From Prorocentrum cordatum (lineage: Eukaryota > Sar > Dinophyceae > Prorocentrales > Prorocentraceae): 59,971 bases of DNA. The stretch covers positions 1 through 59,971 of the forward strand of contig CAUYUJ010005619.1 in assembly GCA_963575745.1 (NCBI GenBank). The letters run 5' to 3'. The notes below the pieces were generated by a model. It saw nothing but the letters and a program-made list of their open reading frames with translations. It searched no databases and was not told the origin of the DNA. The stretch's first letter is position 1; each line of letters starts with the position of its first letter. Made by a program: the position numbers and the translations under genes. This document shows positions 1 to 11,178 of this stretch, piece after piece.

Positions 1-1
1 T

Positions 2-1062
2 CCAGACCAGGCTTCTCAGATTCTCACCGGAGAAGCACTCCTCTCCTGCTGTGCCTTTCTGGCTATGGCGTCGGATGATCCGAATGCAAACTTGCCACTC
101 TTGTTGCAGGTCAATGGGATGAGGCTTGAGGAACCGGAGCCAGCCGACTCTGTGGTGGAGAACACAGGCGAGCGCGTGTTCTTTACGACTATTGCTCGTG
201 ATTTCAGTGGCTCGTGCAAAGTCGGTGCATCACAAGCGGCAGCCTTCGCCTTGACTGGCATTGATAGCATGCAAGATTTAAAAAAAGTTCACGACGAGAA
301 AGCTATCTCCTTCCCTCCACTGAGCAATTGTCGCATCATACGACGCGTGCGCAATGTGGCTGCGAATGCACAGGATGACACGCCTCAACGGACTTTCGTC
401 AACACGACTGTGGTGGCCGTTTCACCGCTTCAGATATCGCACGCCCCGAATACGTCTTACAATGTCGTCTTGGAGATCCTGAAGCAGTGCCGCGAGAGCC
501 AGGATGCAATGCTCGCGGCACAGCTCTCTGAGATTCGGTCTTGTCCCTTCTACGGCATGCGCGTGCAGTACTCACCAGCGGGTGGCGGGGGTGACGCTTC
601 TCAGCTTACCCGGAACTGCCACTTGGCAGTCGTTCTCGTTCGTACCACGCAGAAGTCTCGGAGCGTATCCACTGCGGCTGGCTTCGTCGTGTCCACACCA
701 GGTGTCACGGACGCTTCTGACGGTGAGTCTTCCCACTCAGTGACGATTCACGGACACTGCTCAGTTGACAACTTGCTCTCGTTCAAAATGATCCGCCCAA
801 CCGAGCGAAGCACAGAGTCTGCTTGTTGCTCATTACTGGCTGTTCAAAAGACGGCATGACGGTGCACAGCGTGACCCACATTGACGACTCCGTCGTGTCT
901 GAGGCGCAGTACTTCATTAAAAAATTGAGAACACTGGGTATGCGCACAGAGCTTCAGCAATCAGGCGAGCATAAGCGGATGAATGAGTGGAGCACGACGC
1001 CGGTATCCGCCAAGAAGTGCCGCATTCTTGAAAGCCACCCCTCAGGAGAAAGCTTGAGGTGA
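2..1062 (+). CDS. 5'-partial ORF upstream of the Helitron gene; possible OB-fold protein, one frameshift
   Basis: The frame is open from base 2, so the true start may lie outside the window; the first ATG is at 65. The first frame runs to a stop at 859, but similarity of composition and the lack of a natural ending suggest that it continues in the +1-shifted frame from about 826-840 to the TGA at 1060-1062. Around residues 30-95 from the ATG the protein alternates short hydrophobic strands with polar turns (VFFTTIARDFSGSCKVG, then ISFPPLSNCRIIRRVR), which reads like a nucleic-acid-binding OB fold of the RPA type. Some Helitrons carry RPA-like proteins next to the Rep-helicase gene, and this gene sits 0.7 kb upstream on the same strand. 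Family assignment is an inference from pattern only. The frameshift could be a mutation, a sequencing indel or an unrecognised splice. Confidence 0.4.
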
Positions 1063-1780
1063 GCTTTCTCCTGTCTTGTCAGCGATGCTTCTCAGCTTGC
1101 TGGACATGGCAAGCATCTTTGTCTTGCGCCTTGCGGGATGCCAACTAGGTTTGCCTCAAACATATCGTTTGGAAGTTTCGTTGTTTATGCGGTGCTTCTC
1201 AGCCTGCACTATTTACTGTTGTGGCGTCTGGTGCACGAATAGTGTTTGCGGCCTGCATTCCTCCTCAGCCTGCCCTGGCTCCCTTGAGAGTGCCTGCGCA
1301 GAGTTTCGGTCTGTGCTCACGTTGCCCAACGGATTCATTCACGTTCGCCCGCGGTGCTTCTCAGCCTGCACTTCCTTTGCTACAAGCGCCTGTTCTGCAG
1401 TCGTTCACAGTGTCTCGTTTACAGAGAATTTCGGTGTTTGAAAAACAACACATTTCTGCATGTGTTTCTGTGGAACCTAAATCAGGTCATGGCCGTGCTT
1501 CATTGCAAGACAACCCCCATGTTCGTAGCAATGTCGAAATCAGACGTCGTTCAATTAAAAAAGCGTTGATGGCAGTGTCTCGTTTTCAAACGCCTCATTG
1601 TATATCAACTCTGGCTGTGCCTCATTTCAAGACACCTTCCATGTGCGTAGCAGTGTCGGTATCAGAGGTTCCTCCACAACGAATTCCCCTCATCACCATC
1701 ATCATGATCAAGTTCTCCCTAGCCATGTTGCCTCGAGCTATCCTTACAAAGGAACTTTCCAGCACCCACTGTACACAGTA
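1063..1780 (+). other. Spacer rich in 17-bp repeat copies and decayed 33-bp repeats
   Basis: No gene is visible. Copies of GGTGCTTCTCAGCCTGC lie at 1191-1207 and 1353-1369, with imperfect copies near 1084-1100 and 1258-1273. From about 1405 to 1680 there are decayed relatives of the 33-bp unit found in the intron at 4919-5435 (shared core GCAGTGTCTCGTTT). Confidence 0.6.
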
Positions 1781-4700
1781 ATGCCGCGGCATGCTGGTAG
1801 CTCTCGGTCTGGGCGCCATGCTCCTGACGTTGCTGCACCCAACAGCGGTGCTCCTCAGCCTGCTGCAGTGAGCAGTGCCCCTCCTCAGCGTGCTGTGTTG
1901 AACGGTGCTGTCCAAAGGATTGTTGACCTGGTGAAGCAGTTCGGTCGTATACCGAGGCGAAAGAAAGGAACGTCCGAGGAAGTGCGAGCTGAAAACAAGT
2001 TGGCCAAACGTTTCTCCGACCACCGCGACAGCTTTCCTAATGACGTTATGTTAGAGTTGCAAGCCCTCGAATGCGCCACGCCTTCAGAGTCAGCCGCTGT
2101 CAGCGCTGCCCTTCAGCGTTCTGCATTAAGCGGATCTCTGCAAACGCTCGTCGAGGACGTGAAGCAGTTCGGTCGTATACCGATCAGAATTCATGGAACG
2201 TCTGAGGAAGCACGAGCCGAAAACAACTTGGCCAAACGTTTCTTTGAACACCGCGAGAGCATTCCTAGTGACGTGATGTTGGAATTGCAAGACCTCGAGG
2301 AGTCACGCGCCGTCAGCGCTGCTGCTCAGCGTGCTGCAACCGAGGAGTTCAAGCGGAAGCAGAAGACCGATGAGATCCTGCAGCAGGTGCGCGAATTCGG
2401 CAGCTGGCCGAAGGAGAGCGCTCAACGCCCGCTTGCAGAGCGGCAGTTGGCTTGGCACATCCGAAAATCACGGAAGGCCAAGCATTTCTCACCGGAGCAG
2501 GAGGCCGAGCTTCAAACTCTGCAGCAGGCGGATACGAAGTCCGACGGGCTCATGCAGCAGACGAAGATCGAGGAGGTCATGCAGCAGGTGCGAGAACTCG
2601 GCCGCTTTCCCAAAGAGTCCGCCGGGCGTAGTGTTGCAGAGCGGCAACTAGGCTGGCTAGTTCGGAAAGGATTGAAGGCCAAGCAGTTCTCTCCCGAGCA
2701 GGAGGCCGAGCTCCAGGCACTCCAGCAGGCGGAAAGCGATGGCAAAACAATGCTTCGCATCGCGGAGGCGGAGGAAAGGCCAAACCCCATGGAAGGGTTC
2801 GCTGAGGAGGCGGGGAACAGGATCGACCAGGATCTGCTGCTGCTGGAGAGTGGCATTCGTAACAAGGCAATCCTGCGGCGCCTGGCCACCTACAAAGAGC
2901 TTGTGTCCAGCCGCGGTGCTCCTCAGCCTGCGCAGCACAGGGAATTTGCGCAGAGGTACGCGGAGCGAGTGCGGAGAGCGTTGGCTGCTCCCGCGGGGAA
3001 GAGCTGCTACGTCCCCGGCGGCGAAGTAGAGGGGAACCAGTTGCGCGTTTTCTCTAACCGTGCAGTCATGACGGGACCGCTCGTCTGCCAGCTCTGCGAC
3101 TGCGATTTCTTAATAGAAGAGGACTTTGCGCGGCATAAGCAGTGCAACCACGCCGGCGAGGCAGAATACCGCAAACGGGTGCTGTACCTGATGGCAGAGG
3201 CCGGCTGCAGGCCGATAGCTGCCCAGGAGAAGAGGATCCTGGTGCAGAATTTTGCTCACTTCCAGCAGTTCTGTCACCCGGGCAGCAAGGGCAACCGCTT
3301 CTCGGGCGGCGAGGCGGTGCCCCGATGCGAGGCAGCCTGCGTAGTCTGTGCGCAGAAAGACTACCTGGAGCACCGCCACAAACTGAGCCTGTTTGGGGCA
3401 GTGCCGGAGGAGCGTGTCTTTGAGCACTGCGCCGACTCAGCAAGCGATCGTGATGACCTATCCGATGGCGAGGCAGATGCTCCACCCAAGCGTGCTCTGG
3501 TGAAGCACCGCGGGGTGTACTACTTGCAGTCCCCGGAGCTCGTGCAGAAGCTCCTGGACGTCGACAGGTACAGGCAGCGGTGGCCACTGATCCCGTGTGA
3601 ACAGCTGCACGCGTCCAGCGTTCAGCATCCGGAGCACCCAGAGTGGCGGTGGCTGCTGCACTCCCGCCGAGTCCCTGTGGTTGCACCACCAGAAGCAACG
3701 GCGGGAACCTGCGGTGCTTCTCAGCCTGCTGCCGACAGGTCCGGCGGAGCTTCTCAGCCTGCGGACGAGAGGCCTCCGTGCGCAGGGGTGGGAGATGCCA
3801 ACGCGTTGGTGTGGGTCTGTTGGGATTGCCTCAATGACCTGTGCGCCAAGAAACCGAAGATGCCGTTAAACGCCCTGGTCAACGACAACTGGATCGGCCG
3901 GGAGCTCATGCTCGTCCGCAACGCTTCGAAAGCTACTAAGATGCTGGCGCCCCTTGGCCGATGCTGTTGGAAGCAAGTCCGCCTCGGCAAGGGCGCTCCG
4001 GATGTCCAGCAGAAAGGCATCTCGGGCAACACTATCCTCTTCGCCCAGCCCACGGCGCAAATCCCGACCATGGAGCTGCCCCCGGAGCAGGGCGCGCTTG
4101 TGGACTCTCTGAACATCGTTTTCTCGGGCGCCGCGCACAAACTCCACAAGGCGTACTGGGCAACAGTCAAGCGCGGCGAGTATATGCAGATCGTGAGGGA
4201 GCGCAAGCAGCAGTGCGCAACCTTTTCCGAGGTATCCGTCCGGGAGGATGTTGCCCCGACACGGCTGCCGGAGGACGGCGTGCCAGACCACATCCAAGCC
4301 TGTCTGCAACCAGTGGACGGTGTGGACAAAGCCCCGGTACGTCTGTTGGGGCCAGCATCCAGGGCGCCGGAAGTGGGCAGAGACGACGAGGCGGGAGACG
4401 AGTCTGACGAGGACACAGAGACAGACAAAGACGGAGAAGCAGCAGAACAGCCTGACATGGCCTACCTGCATGAAAATGTGGCAGAGGTCACAGTTGCAGT
4501 GGATCCAGTGCATGACATCGCTCCAGTCCGAATGATGCAAGCGCTGCAAGGCACGCTGGTGGCGCTGCAGGAGCAGGCAGCACGCATCGCCAAGAACGAG
4601 GTGACACCGACAGTGGCAGACAGCAGCGGTGCTCTTCAGCCTGTTGCCGACGAGGGCGGCAGGCATACGATGCGCAGCATGGTTCTCGATGTACAGAGTG

Positions 4701-4918
4701 CTGCTCGTTCGTTCGACGAGCGGGCGCAGGTGGTGCTGGAGAAAGCGCAAGCAGGAGCAGACGCGTGCAGGGCTGTGGGCCCGCACTCCTTATCGGTGCC
4801 TACGCAGAAACCCTTGAGTTCTTTCGACAGCAGGTCTTGGCCGGCGTGCTACACAGAGTTCTGGTTCGGGGACGGCGCGCCGAACCTCGAGCGGGAGCGG
4901 CCCATGCTGTTCGAACAG
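1781..4918 (+). CDS. Helitron RepHel, exon 1: helicase-associated-like repeats, zinc finger, DUF6570-like region
   Basis: The start at 1781 is the first ATG after the repeat-rich leader; an upstream in-frame ATG at 1598 would add an unlikely leader containing five consecutive histidines. Residues 36-318 hold four repeats of about 60-70 residues with the pattern VKQFGRIP...La.r...(F)sPe...EL.aL, like the helicase-associated repeats of bacterial and algal proteins; the first two form one pair and the last two another. A C2H2 finger follows (Cys436, Cys439, then HKQCNH), then a second Cys/His cluster near residue 520. Residues about 677-860 (WVCWDCLNDL...NDNWIGRE...GNTILFAQP) match the DUF6570-like segment of Helitron proteins, followed by an acidic stretch. 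The exon ends at CAG 4916-4918 before a GT donor. Five 17-bp repeat copies insert Gly-Ala-Pro/Ser/Leu-Gln-Pro segments. Confidence 0.75.
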
Positions 4919-5435
4919 GTCTTCCCCAGGAATACTACTTATGCTACCAGTGTTGATAGTGGAGTCGATCCATTGATAGCAGTGTGTCGTTTGGACCTAC
5001 ATGTGTTGATAGCAGTGTCTCGTGGAGGCCTACATCCATTGATCGCAGTGTCTTGTTTGTACCTACGTGCGTTGATAGCAGTGTCTCGTTTGGACCTACA
5101 TGTGTTCATAACAGTGTCTCGTTTGGATCTACACCCACTGATACCACTGTCTCGTTTGGACCTACATGTGTCGATAGCAGTGTCTCGTTTGGACCTACAC
5201 GTGTTGATAGCAGTGTCTCGTTTGGACCTATATCGATTGATAGCACTGTTCCGTTTGGACCTACATGTGTTGATAGCAGTGTCCCGTTTGGACCTACATG
5301 CGTTGATCGCAGTGTCTCGTTTGGACCTACATGTGTTGATAGCAGTGTCTCGTTTGGACATACATCCGTTGAACGCAAGGTTGCGTTTGGACTTACATGT
5401 CTTCATAGCAGTGTCTCGTTTCTTCGTCCTTCGAG
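4919..5435 (+). other. Predicted GT-AG intron of the RepHel gene
   Basis: Exon 1 is in frame 2 and the following conserved protein in frame 3. Removing 4919-5435, which begins GTCTTC and ends TTCGAG followed by GTCGC, joins them exactly: ...LFEQ + [14 protein letters not shown].... Donor GT, acceptor AG and the G after the acceptor are all present. The intron is open in frame 2, so an uninformed gene call would read through it and translate the satellite as LIAVSRLDLHV repeats; those residues are unlikely to be protein. Confidence 0.75.
4948..5420 (+). repeat. 33-bp tandem array inside the intron
   Basis: About fourteen head-to-tail units of 33 bp, each built around GCAGTGTCTCGTTTGGACC followed by TACATGTGTTGATA, with roughly 5-25% divergence between units. 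The unit is a multiple of three, so the array stays open in several frames on both strands. It occupies nearly the entire intron. Decayed relatives lie at 1405-1680. Confidence 0.9.
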
Positions 5436-7640
5436 GTCGCACGGCGCCTCATCAACCTGGAGGAGCTCGAGTACTCTCTCGCGACCGACGAGGAGCCCTA
5501 CGAGGCAGCCTGCCAGAGCCGCTTCAGCTCGCCAGAGATCATTGCTGTCTTCGGCGACGTGATCCGCCGGCTGCGGCTCTTGAAAGGCACTCGGGCGGCG
5601 ATTGGCAGGAAAGGCTTCGGCACTGACCTCCAGATCCTGTCAGAGGCGTCGGCGGAGGATTTCATGGAGGCGCTGAACATTGCTAAGCCGGCCGACTGCA
5701 TCGGCTCCGCCATTTCACGCCCGGGCATGCCTGCCAAGGTCAAGACTGCCCTCAGGACGTTGCTACTTAGCACTTCCGATGTCCCTGGCACGGAGGGGCG
5801 GAAAACCGCACTCCGCTTCGACGGGCACGGCAACAACCTCAAGTTCGGCGCGGCCAGCTTCTTCGTCACACCGAACTTCGCAGACACGTACAGCCCGTTG
5901 GTCCTCCAACTCCACGAAGGGCCCGGAAAGCGGAGCCACTTAGACATTCGCGGGGGCGCGGTTGGCGCGGTGGCCAGAGCCGGCGGCGCTTCTCAGCCTG
6001 CTGGCCCTGACCTGCGGAGTCCAGCTCCGACCATGCCTTCTCTGGAGCGCATGCACCAGATAGTGGCAGCAGACCCGCGGGCGCAGGCCAAGTTCTTCCT
6101 GTTGATGACGGAGCTTCACTACCGCTACATCATCGGCTTAGAGCGCCTGTTTGTTGGCCGCACAACGCTAGCCCGACAGGCGGTGGCAACGGAGGACGAC
6201 GTGGCAGCGTCTCTGCAGCCGTGCGTGGCCCCAGGCACCACTGATGTGCAAGCGCCTTTCGAAGCACAGGGTCGGGGCTTCACGCACGGCCACGGCAAAG
6301 GCCACAGCGTCATCGGGCCTACGATGGCGTGGCTGCGGTCGGCAGTGGTCGGAGGCCTGCGCACCGCCGCTCGGGAGCTGCGAACTGCGCTTCTTTCCAC
6401 CGCGGAGACCGTGCAGTACGAAGCTGCCAACGAGCCCGCACGGCAGCTGGGGCTTCCTGACGTCGCGCCAGAGCCTTTCACAGCCAGGCAGCAACGACAG
6501 AGCCGCATGGACGGAGGGGAAGAGGAGGACGGCACCCTGCGCGACGAGGTGCCTCTCGGCCCGCCAGTGGAGCAGCCGCACCTGGTGGAGGAGCGAGCGC
6601 GGGCAGCCGCAGAGAACCGGATGCCTGCAATCGGCGCTGCAGCGTACCGGGGCCTCCCGCTCACAGGAGCCTTTCAGTCTACGTTTCCAAGCTACCGCCA
6701 ACGAACTAGCTTCGGGCAGCTAGGTGGCGCTCCTCAGCCTGCCATGGCAGCCAGCCATGCTAGCCTCTTCCAGACGAACGAGGATGGAGCGATTCAGGAA
6801 GTCCTCACGCCCGATGGCTCGCCGGCTTCGGTCGAGGAGATTACCGCAGATGCGGAGGCTTGGGCGGTAGCGTTTAGCCATGACTTCTTTTGCAACATCT
6901 GCTCCAACCACGAGCACGACTGCACCGAGACGTGCGTCAAGTACGTCAAGAAGAAGCTCGAGGCCAAAGAGAGTCTGCGCTCGAACAGAACCCCGTCGTG
7001 CCGCTTCTGGTTCTTTCGCATCCAGCAGCTATGTCTAGCAGGCCGCACCAAGCGAGTGCGTCGGCGCGGCAAGCCTTTGGTCCGGACTCCGTTCATCGAC
7101 TTCTCTGATGACCGCAACCAGCGGTGCCGCTGCCAGGTCAAACGCGACCAGCCGTTCAGGAGCTCCAGCAACGACGTCTCTCAAGTGACCAGCCGGTGCA
7201 ACGTGGATTTCCAGTTCTTGATGTGCGCGCCTGACGAGTCTGCCGAGGCAGCAAAAGTGCTTCAGCCTGGCGGTGCTCCTCAGCCTGCCCAGGACGGGCT
7301 GCCTGCGGCCGCCCCAGTTCAGCTGGCCAAGCGCAGAAGGCTTACCAAGAAAACGGCCAGCATGAAGAACCCAGAGTCGGCAATCGCATTGCGCTCATCC
7401 AAACAACTCGGCGGCCGCAAAAAGTGGCTCTACGGTTGTGGCTCCTTGCATCCGACAGATGCATCTGTCGTGGAGAGCTTCCAAGCTGCTTTCCAGAAGG
7501 CTTTCTCAATGGACTTCTACATCACGAAGTACCAGGGCAAGATGATGGAGTCCATGACGCCGCTCTTCCAGTCCATGCTCACCGGCATGCAGCGTCTGGA
7601 GCAGCAGGAGAGGGACGAGAAGGAGGAGGAAGCCCGGAAG
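5436..7640 (+). CDS. Helitron RepHel, exon 2: HUH/two-tyrosine Rep endonuclease
   Basis: This exon (735 residues) carries the rolling-circle Rep domain. The segment [16 protein letters not shown] aligns with the conserved EFQKRGxPHxH block of Helitrons, giving the HUH histidines at codons 6285 and 6291 (exon residues 284 and 286). A Cys/His-rich stretch near residues 487-530 ([11 protein letters not shown]...CRFWFF) corresponds to the spacer normally seen between HUH and tyrosine motifs. NVDFQF and then YITKYQGK supply the paired catalytic tyrosines at codons 7518 and 7530 (residues 695 and 699), spaced by three residues as in two-tyrosine Reps. Rep nicks one strand and stays covalently attached to the 5' end. 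Three 17-bp repeat copies lie in this exon (5985, 6726, 7272), all read as GA(P/S)QPA. The same frame remains open past 7640 to 7895, so the exon end is uncertain. Confidence 0.75.
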
Positions 7641-7705
7641 GTGCTCAGTGAGGGCGGCGCTGATGGCGAGGACCAGACGCTGGCCAAACGGGCCGGACGC
7701 GCGAG
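7641..7705 (+). other. Possible 65-bp GT-AG intron (or frameshift site)
   Basis: Protein similarity style switches from frame 3 to frame 2 here. Cutting GTGCTC...GCGCGAG joins ...EEARK to DLARRARRVCIRL... with GT, AG and a following G. The alternative is a single-base frameshift anywhere between about 7640 and 7700, since both frames are open there. A 65-bp intron is short but possible in protists. Confidence 0.4.
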
Positions 7706-8605
7706 GATCTCGCTCGCCGCGCTCGGCGGGTCTGTATCCGCCTGGCGTCGATGGCGAACCGGTGCTTCTGGCTCTCCACGACGGAGGTGGCCGTGCATAT
7801 CCTCACAGGCGGCGACTGCCTCCAGTCGCACCACAATGTGCGGCTCTTCACGAGACAACTACAGTGGGCCTGCCAGCAGTGCAAACGCTTGCTAAACCAT
7901 GAAGGTTCGGGCGGGGAGACGCATAATGATCAGGTGCCAATACAAGCAGTCCGCATCCAGATCCCTGACGCCGACAACGAGGAGGAGGACGCAGCAGGTG
8001 ACACCAGCGGTGCTCCTCAGCCTCCTGGAGACACTCCTGCTGGTGATGAGCAAGGTGGCGGTGCGGAGTGCGAGGACATGCACGTGTGCACCACCAGCAC
8101 GAACACGGCCGACGACTACGCCCACAGAGGCCCTCGCCTGCAGACCATGCCGTACTACGTCTACAGGATGTACGTCCGGCGAGTCCTGAAGCCGAGCCGG
8201 GTCAAAGCTTCTGGATCGCGATTCTTCGCCTTCGACAGCCACTACGTCTTGGCTCCGCGGTACATGCAGGAGGTCCACTTGACGCGGAGTTCCGTCCCCA
8301 CCATCGATGGCTTCCAGTGCCCGACCTGGGCACAGGACCCCGAGCAGAACTCGCTCTTCAAGGCCCTCCTCTTCACGCCTTGGGCGTGCGAGTGTCCCCT
8401 CTCTTGTGGCTGCGTTACTCAGTACAGCCATATGCTGAGGAACTGCGACTGCCCCGCCGTGCGCCCATACTCGTTCGAGCGGGCGTGGCGGCTTCGGTGC
8501 GCGGAGATCCACGTGTTGGCAGCGCGCGCAGACTCCAGGAGCCGCCTGGCCCGCAAGAGGCTCGTGCTCGCGGACACGACCCTCTTCTCCGAGCTGAAGA
8601 GCCCC
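7706..8605 (+). CDS. Helitron RepHel, middle part linking Rep and helicase
   Basis: The segment begins with RRVCIRLASMANRCFWLSTT and continues through conserved Cys-rich text (CECPLSCGCVTQYSHMLRNC) to about LFSELKSPG. It contains a 17-bp repeat copy at 8009-8025 read as GAPQPP in the same frame, which independently supports the frame assignment. Near 8600-8610 the reading must move to frame 1 (ANLEEGELVLLSLAHF). No intron of sensible size fits there, so this is either a one-base indel in the element, or a sequence error. An ATG at 7751 lies inside the conserved text and is not the gene start. Confidence 0.6.
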
Positions 8606-11178
8606 GGGCGAACCTCGAGGAGGGCGAGCTGGTGCTCCTCAGCCTAGCGCACTTCGCAAGGTCCCAGCTGGCGCGGCGCATGCCAGCGGAGGCGGCACGG
8701 CGCATCCTCGCCTTCAGTGACCACCACTGCCGGTGGCACGAGGAACAGTGCACCCTGGCGGAGTTCTGCGCGCACGTGGCGCGAGACGTGCTGGCGCACG
8801 TGGACCTCGCGGCGGAGGCGCGGGTTAAGCCTCGGCCAGCAACGACTGCACACCTCGAGGCGGATGAAGACTCCGCGAGCGATGCCGAAGGGCTCAAGGG
8901 GCGAGTCCCGCTGGAGCTCGTTGACGTGGGTGGAGGCGGCGGCAGCGACGTAGAGGAGGACGTGGAGGACGCCGAGATTACCGAGATCTCCCGGTTTCCG
9001 CTGCGGGACCACGTCAGAGCAACCGAGCTGGCCCTACAGCAAGACCAACTGCAGCGCTTGGACCAGAAGGGCCGCCTCAGCTACGCCGATAAGCAGTTGA
9101 AGAACCTCGACAGAGCGTGCAGCGGCATGCTGCAGCCAAGCTTTGCACTGCCAGCCAGCAGCGGCGCGCGGGAACATCAGGGCACGCGGCTGGACGAGAC
9201 CTTTTCTGACATGCTCGCCCTACAGCGGCAAAGCATTGCGCTCCAAAAGAAGCAAGCGAGCCCGGATGGAGAGATCTTGCCCGATGCTGCGGACGACTGG
9301 CTCCCCAGCGGTGCTCCTCAGCCTGCTGCCGAGGACGCCCAACCAGAACTCGTTCCGCAGCTCTTGGCCATGCAGGGCCCGGCGGCTGTTGCGTGGAAGC
9401 TCGTCAATGATGCCCACTGCACGGAGGAGCAGATTGACGCGGTGGCGTTGTTTGCGTTGTCTCTGCAGAAACGTTTTGACGGCAGACCAGACAAGACAAC
9501 GCATCTCCTCCCCGTGGCGTCCGCGACAGGCAACCACAGAGCGATCTGGCTCGGTGGAGGCGGTGTCGGCAAGACGCGCACCCTCTCCAAAGTGGTGGAG
9601 CCGATGGCCATCACTTACTTCGGCGAGCAGGGGTACCTCGGCAAAGCGCAGTCCAACCACGCCGCACACAACCTCGGCCCGCGCGGCAGGACCATGCATT
9701 CCTCCAATGGCCTGCTCATGTCGGATTCCATGCAGACAGCCAGGCTGCGCTTGACGCCACAGACGCAGAAAAAGCTGGATCGCCTCACAGGCACACTCGG
9801 CGTCGACGTGATCGATGAGCTGGGTGCTGTGCCGGGGCCTTTGCTGCATGCAGATGCACTGCGCACGACCTACGGCAGGGCGTTGCGCTACAACCTGGAC
9901 CCCACGAAGTACATGCGCCCGCAGGAGACGTGGGGACGCATGCCTGTGAAGATCTTGTGCGGAGACTTCTACCAGTTGCCGCCAGTCCCCGCCACCGCTT
10001 CCCTGCTGGCGCCTCACGCGGGCCAATCCTACGAACACCAACAGGGTAGGAAGTTGCTCGCCGACATCGAGTACGTCATCGATTTCGTGCAGATGCAGCG
10101 CTTTACAGACCCGTTGCAACTCGAGGTTCTCCACGCCATGAGAACTCCAGGCGGAAAAAAGATCTCTGACGAGAGCTGGCAGGCGATCGTCAAAACAGAG
10201 GTCGTTCGCTCTAGCGGTGCTGCTCAGCCTGCTGCCAGCAGCAGCCAAGCCGCTCAGCCACCTCAGTGGGGCCCTCGGTTGCGTGCAGCACGAGGCTGGT
10301 ACGAGTCGGCCTATGAGTGGCGCATCGTCTCTTACGCCATGCATGCACAGGCCAAGCTTGATGCGCACGATGCTGGCCAGCTGCTCTTTTACGTCCCAGC
10401 AATCGACAGACCAGCTGCGCGCCTCGCGAAGCCTGATTTCGACGAGATGCGCGCGGAGCCCAACATCGGCGCTACCGCAAAAATGCCGGGGCTGCTGCCG
10501 CTCTTCGTTGGCATGGAGGTCATCCTGACAGAATCCGTCTTGCCGCCGAAGTATGTCCGTGGCGCGCCAGGCAAAGTGGTAGGCATAGAGCTGCACGCTC
10601 TGGAGCCTCCGGTGGAGGGCCGCCCGTCCATTGTCTCGGACGGCGTGGTCGAACTCTACTACATGCCAAAGGCCGTCTATGTCAAGATCGATGACAGCGA
10701 TGAACTTTTCTTGAAGGCCGCGCCGGTGACAGCTGGCAGTGCTTCTCAGCCTTCCGGCCCCGACCTGCGCGGAGTGCTCGCGATCACCCCGCAGGCGCGC
10801 CCCTGGAAGTTCAAAGCGAAGACAGGTGGCCCGGCCATCGCGGTGTCCAGGACGCAGTTGACCGTGCTGCCCAAAAAGCAGGGGACTCTGCAAGGCGTCC
10901 AGGGCAAGACGACGGACCCAGGCTTCATCGTGCACTGGACGTTTCCGCCAGGACTCAAGAAGGAGTCCATTTGGCTTGCCTACTACGTCAGCCTGTCGCG
11001 CCCCAGAAGCTTCAACCAACTCTTGAGCCACGGCTTGCCTGACCGGAACATCATCGAATCCGGCCCCCCGGAACAGATCGCCAAGGCCTTTGCCGAGCTC
11101 TTCACGGACAAGATTGCCGCGACGAAGATCGCTTGCGCGAAGGCCCGACAGCAACTGGGATGGCCTGCGCGAGCTTGA
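8606..11178 (+). CDS. Helitron RepHel, C-terminal Pif1-family helicase
   Basis: This is the 5'-to-3' DNA helicase that unwinds the transposon strand during rolling-circle transposition. Motifs in order: Walker A GGGGVGKT at 9553-9576; Walker B VIDELGA with Asp-Glu at 9814-9819; GDFYQLPPV at 9961-9987, the signature of Pif1 helicases; a domain-2 block (FVGMEVILTESVLPPK) near 10507; and the C-terminal GVQGKTT and YYVSLSRPRS blocks near 10890-11010 equivalent to motifs V and VI. The protein ends at TGA 11176-11178. Three 17-bp repeat copies (9310, 10216, 10738) are all read as GA(P/A)QP or SASQPS. The frame is open upstream to 8068 but that text is a shadow of the frame-2 segment; conserved protein begins about 8606. 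Confidence 0.85.

Noticed and set aside
4939-5442. Long open frames on both strands across the 33-bp array
   Set aside because: The unit is 33 bp and lacks stops in several frames; the translation is pure repeat and the segment is better explained as an intron.
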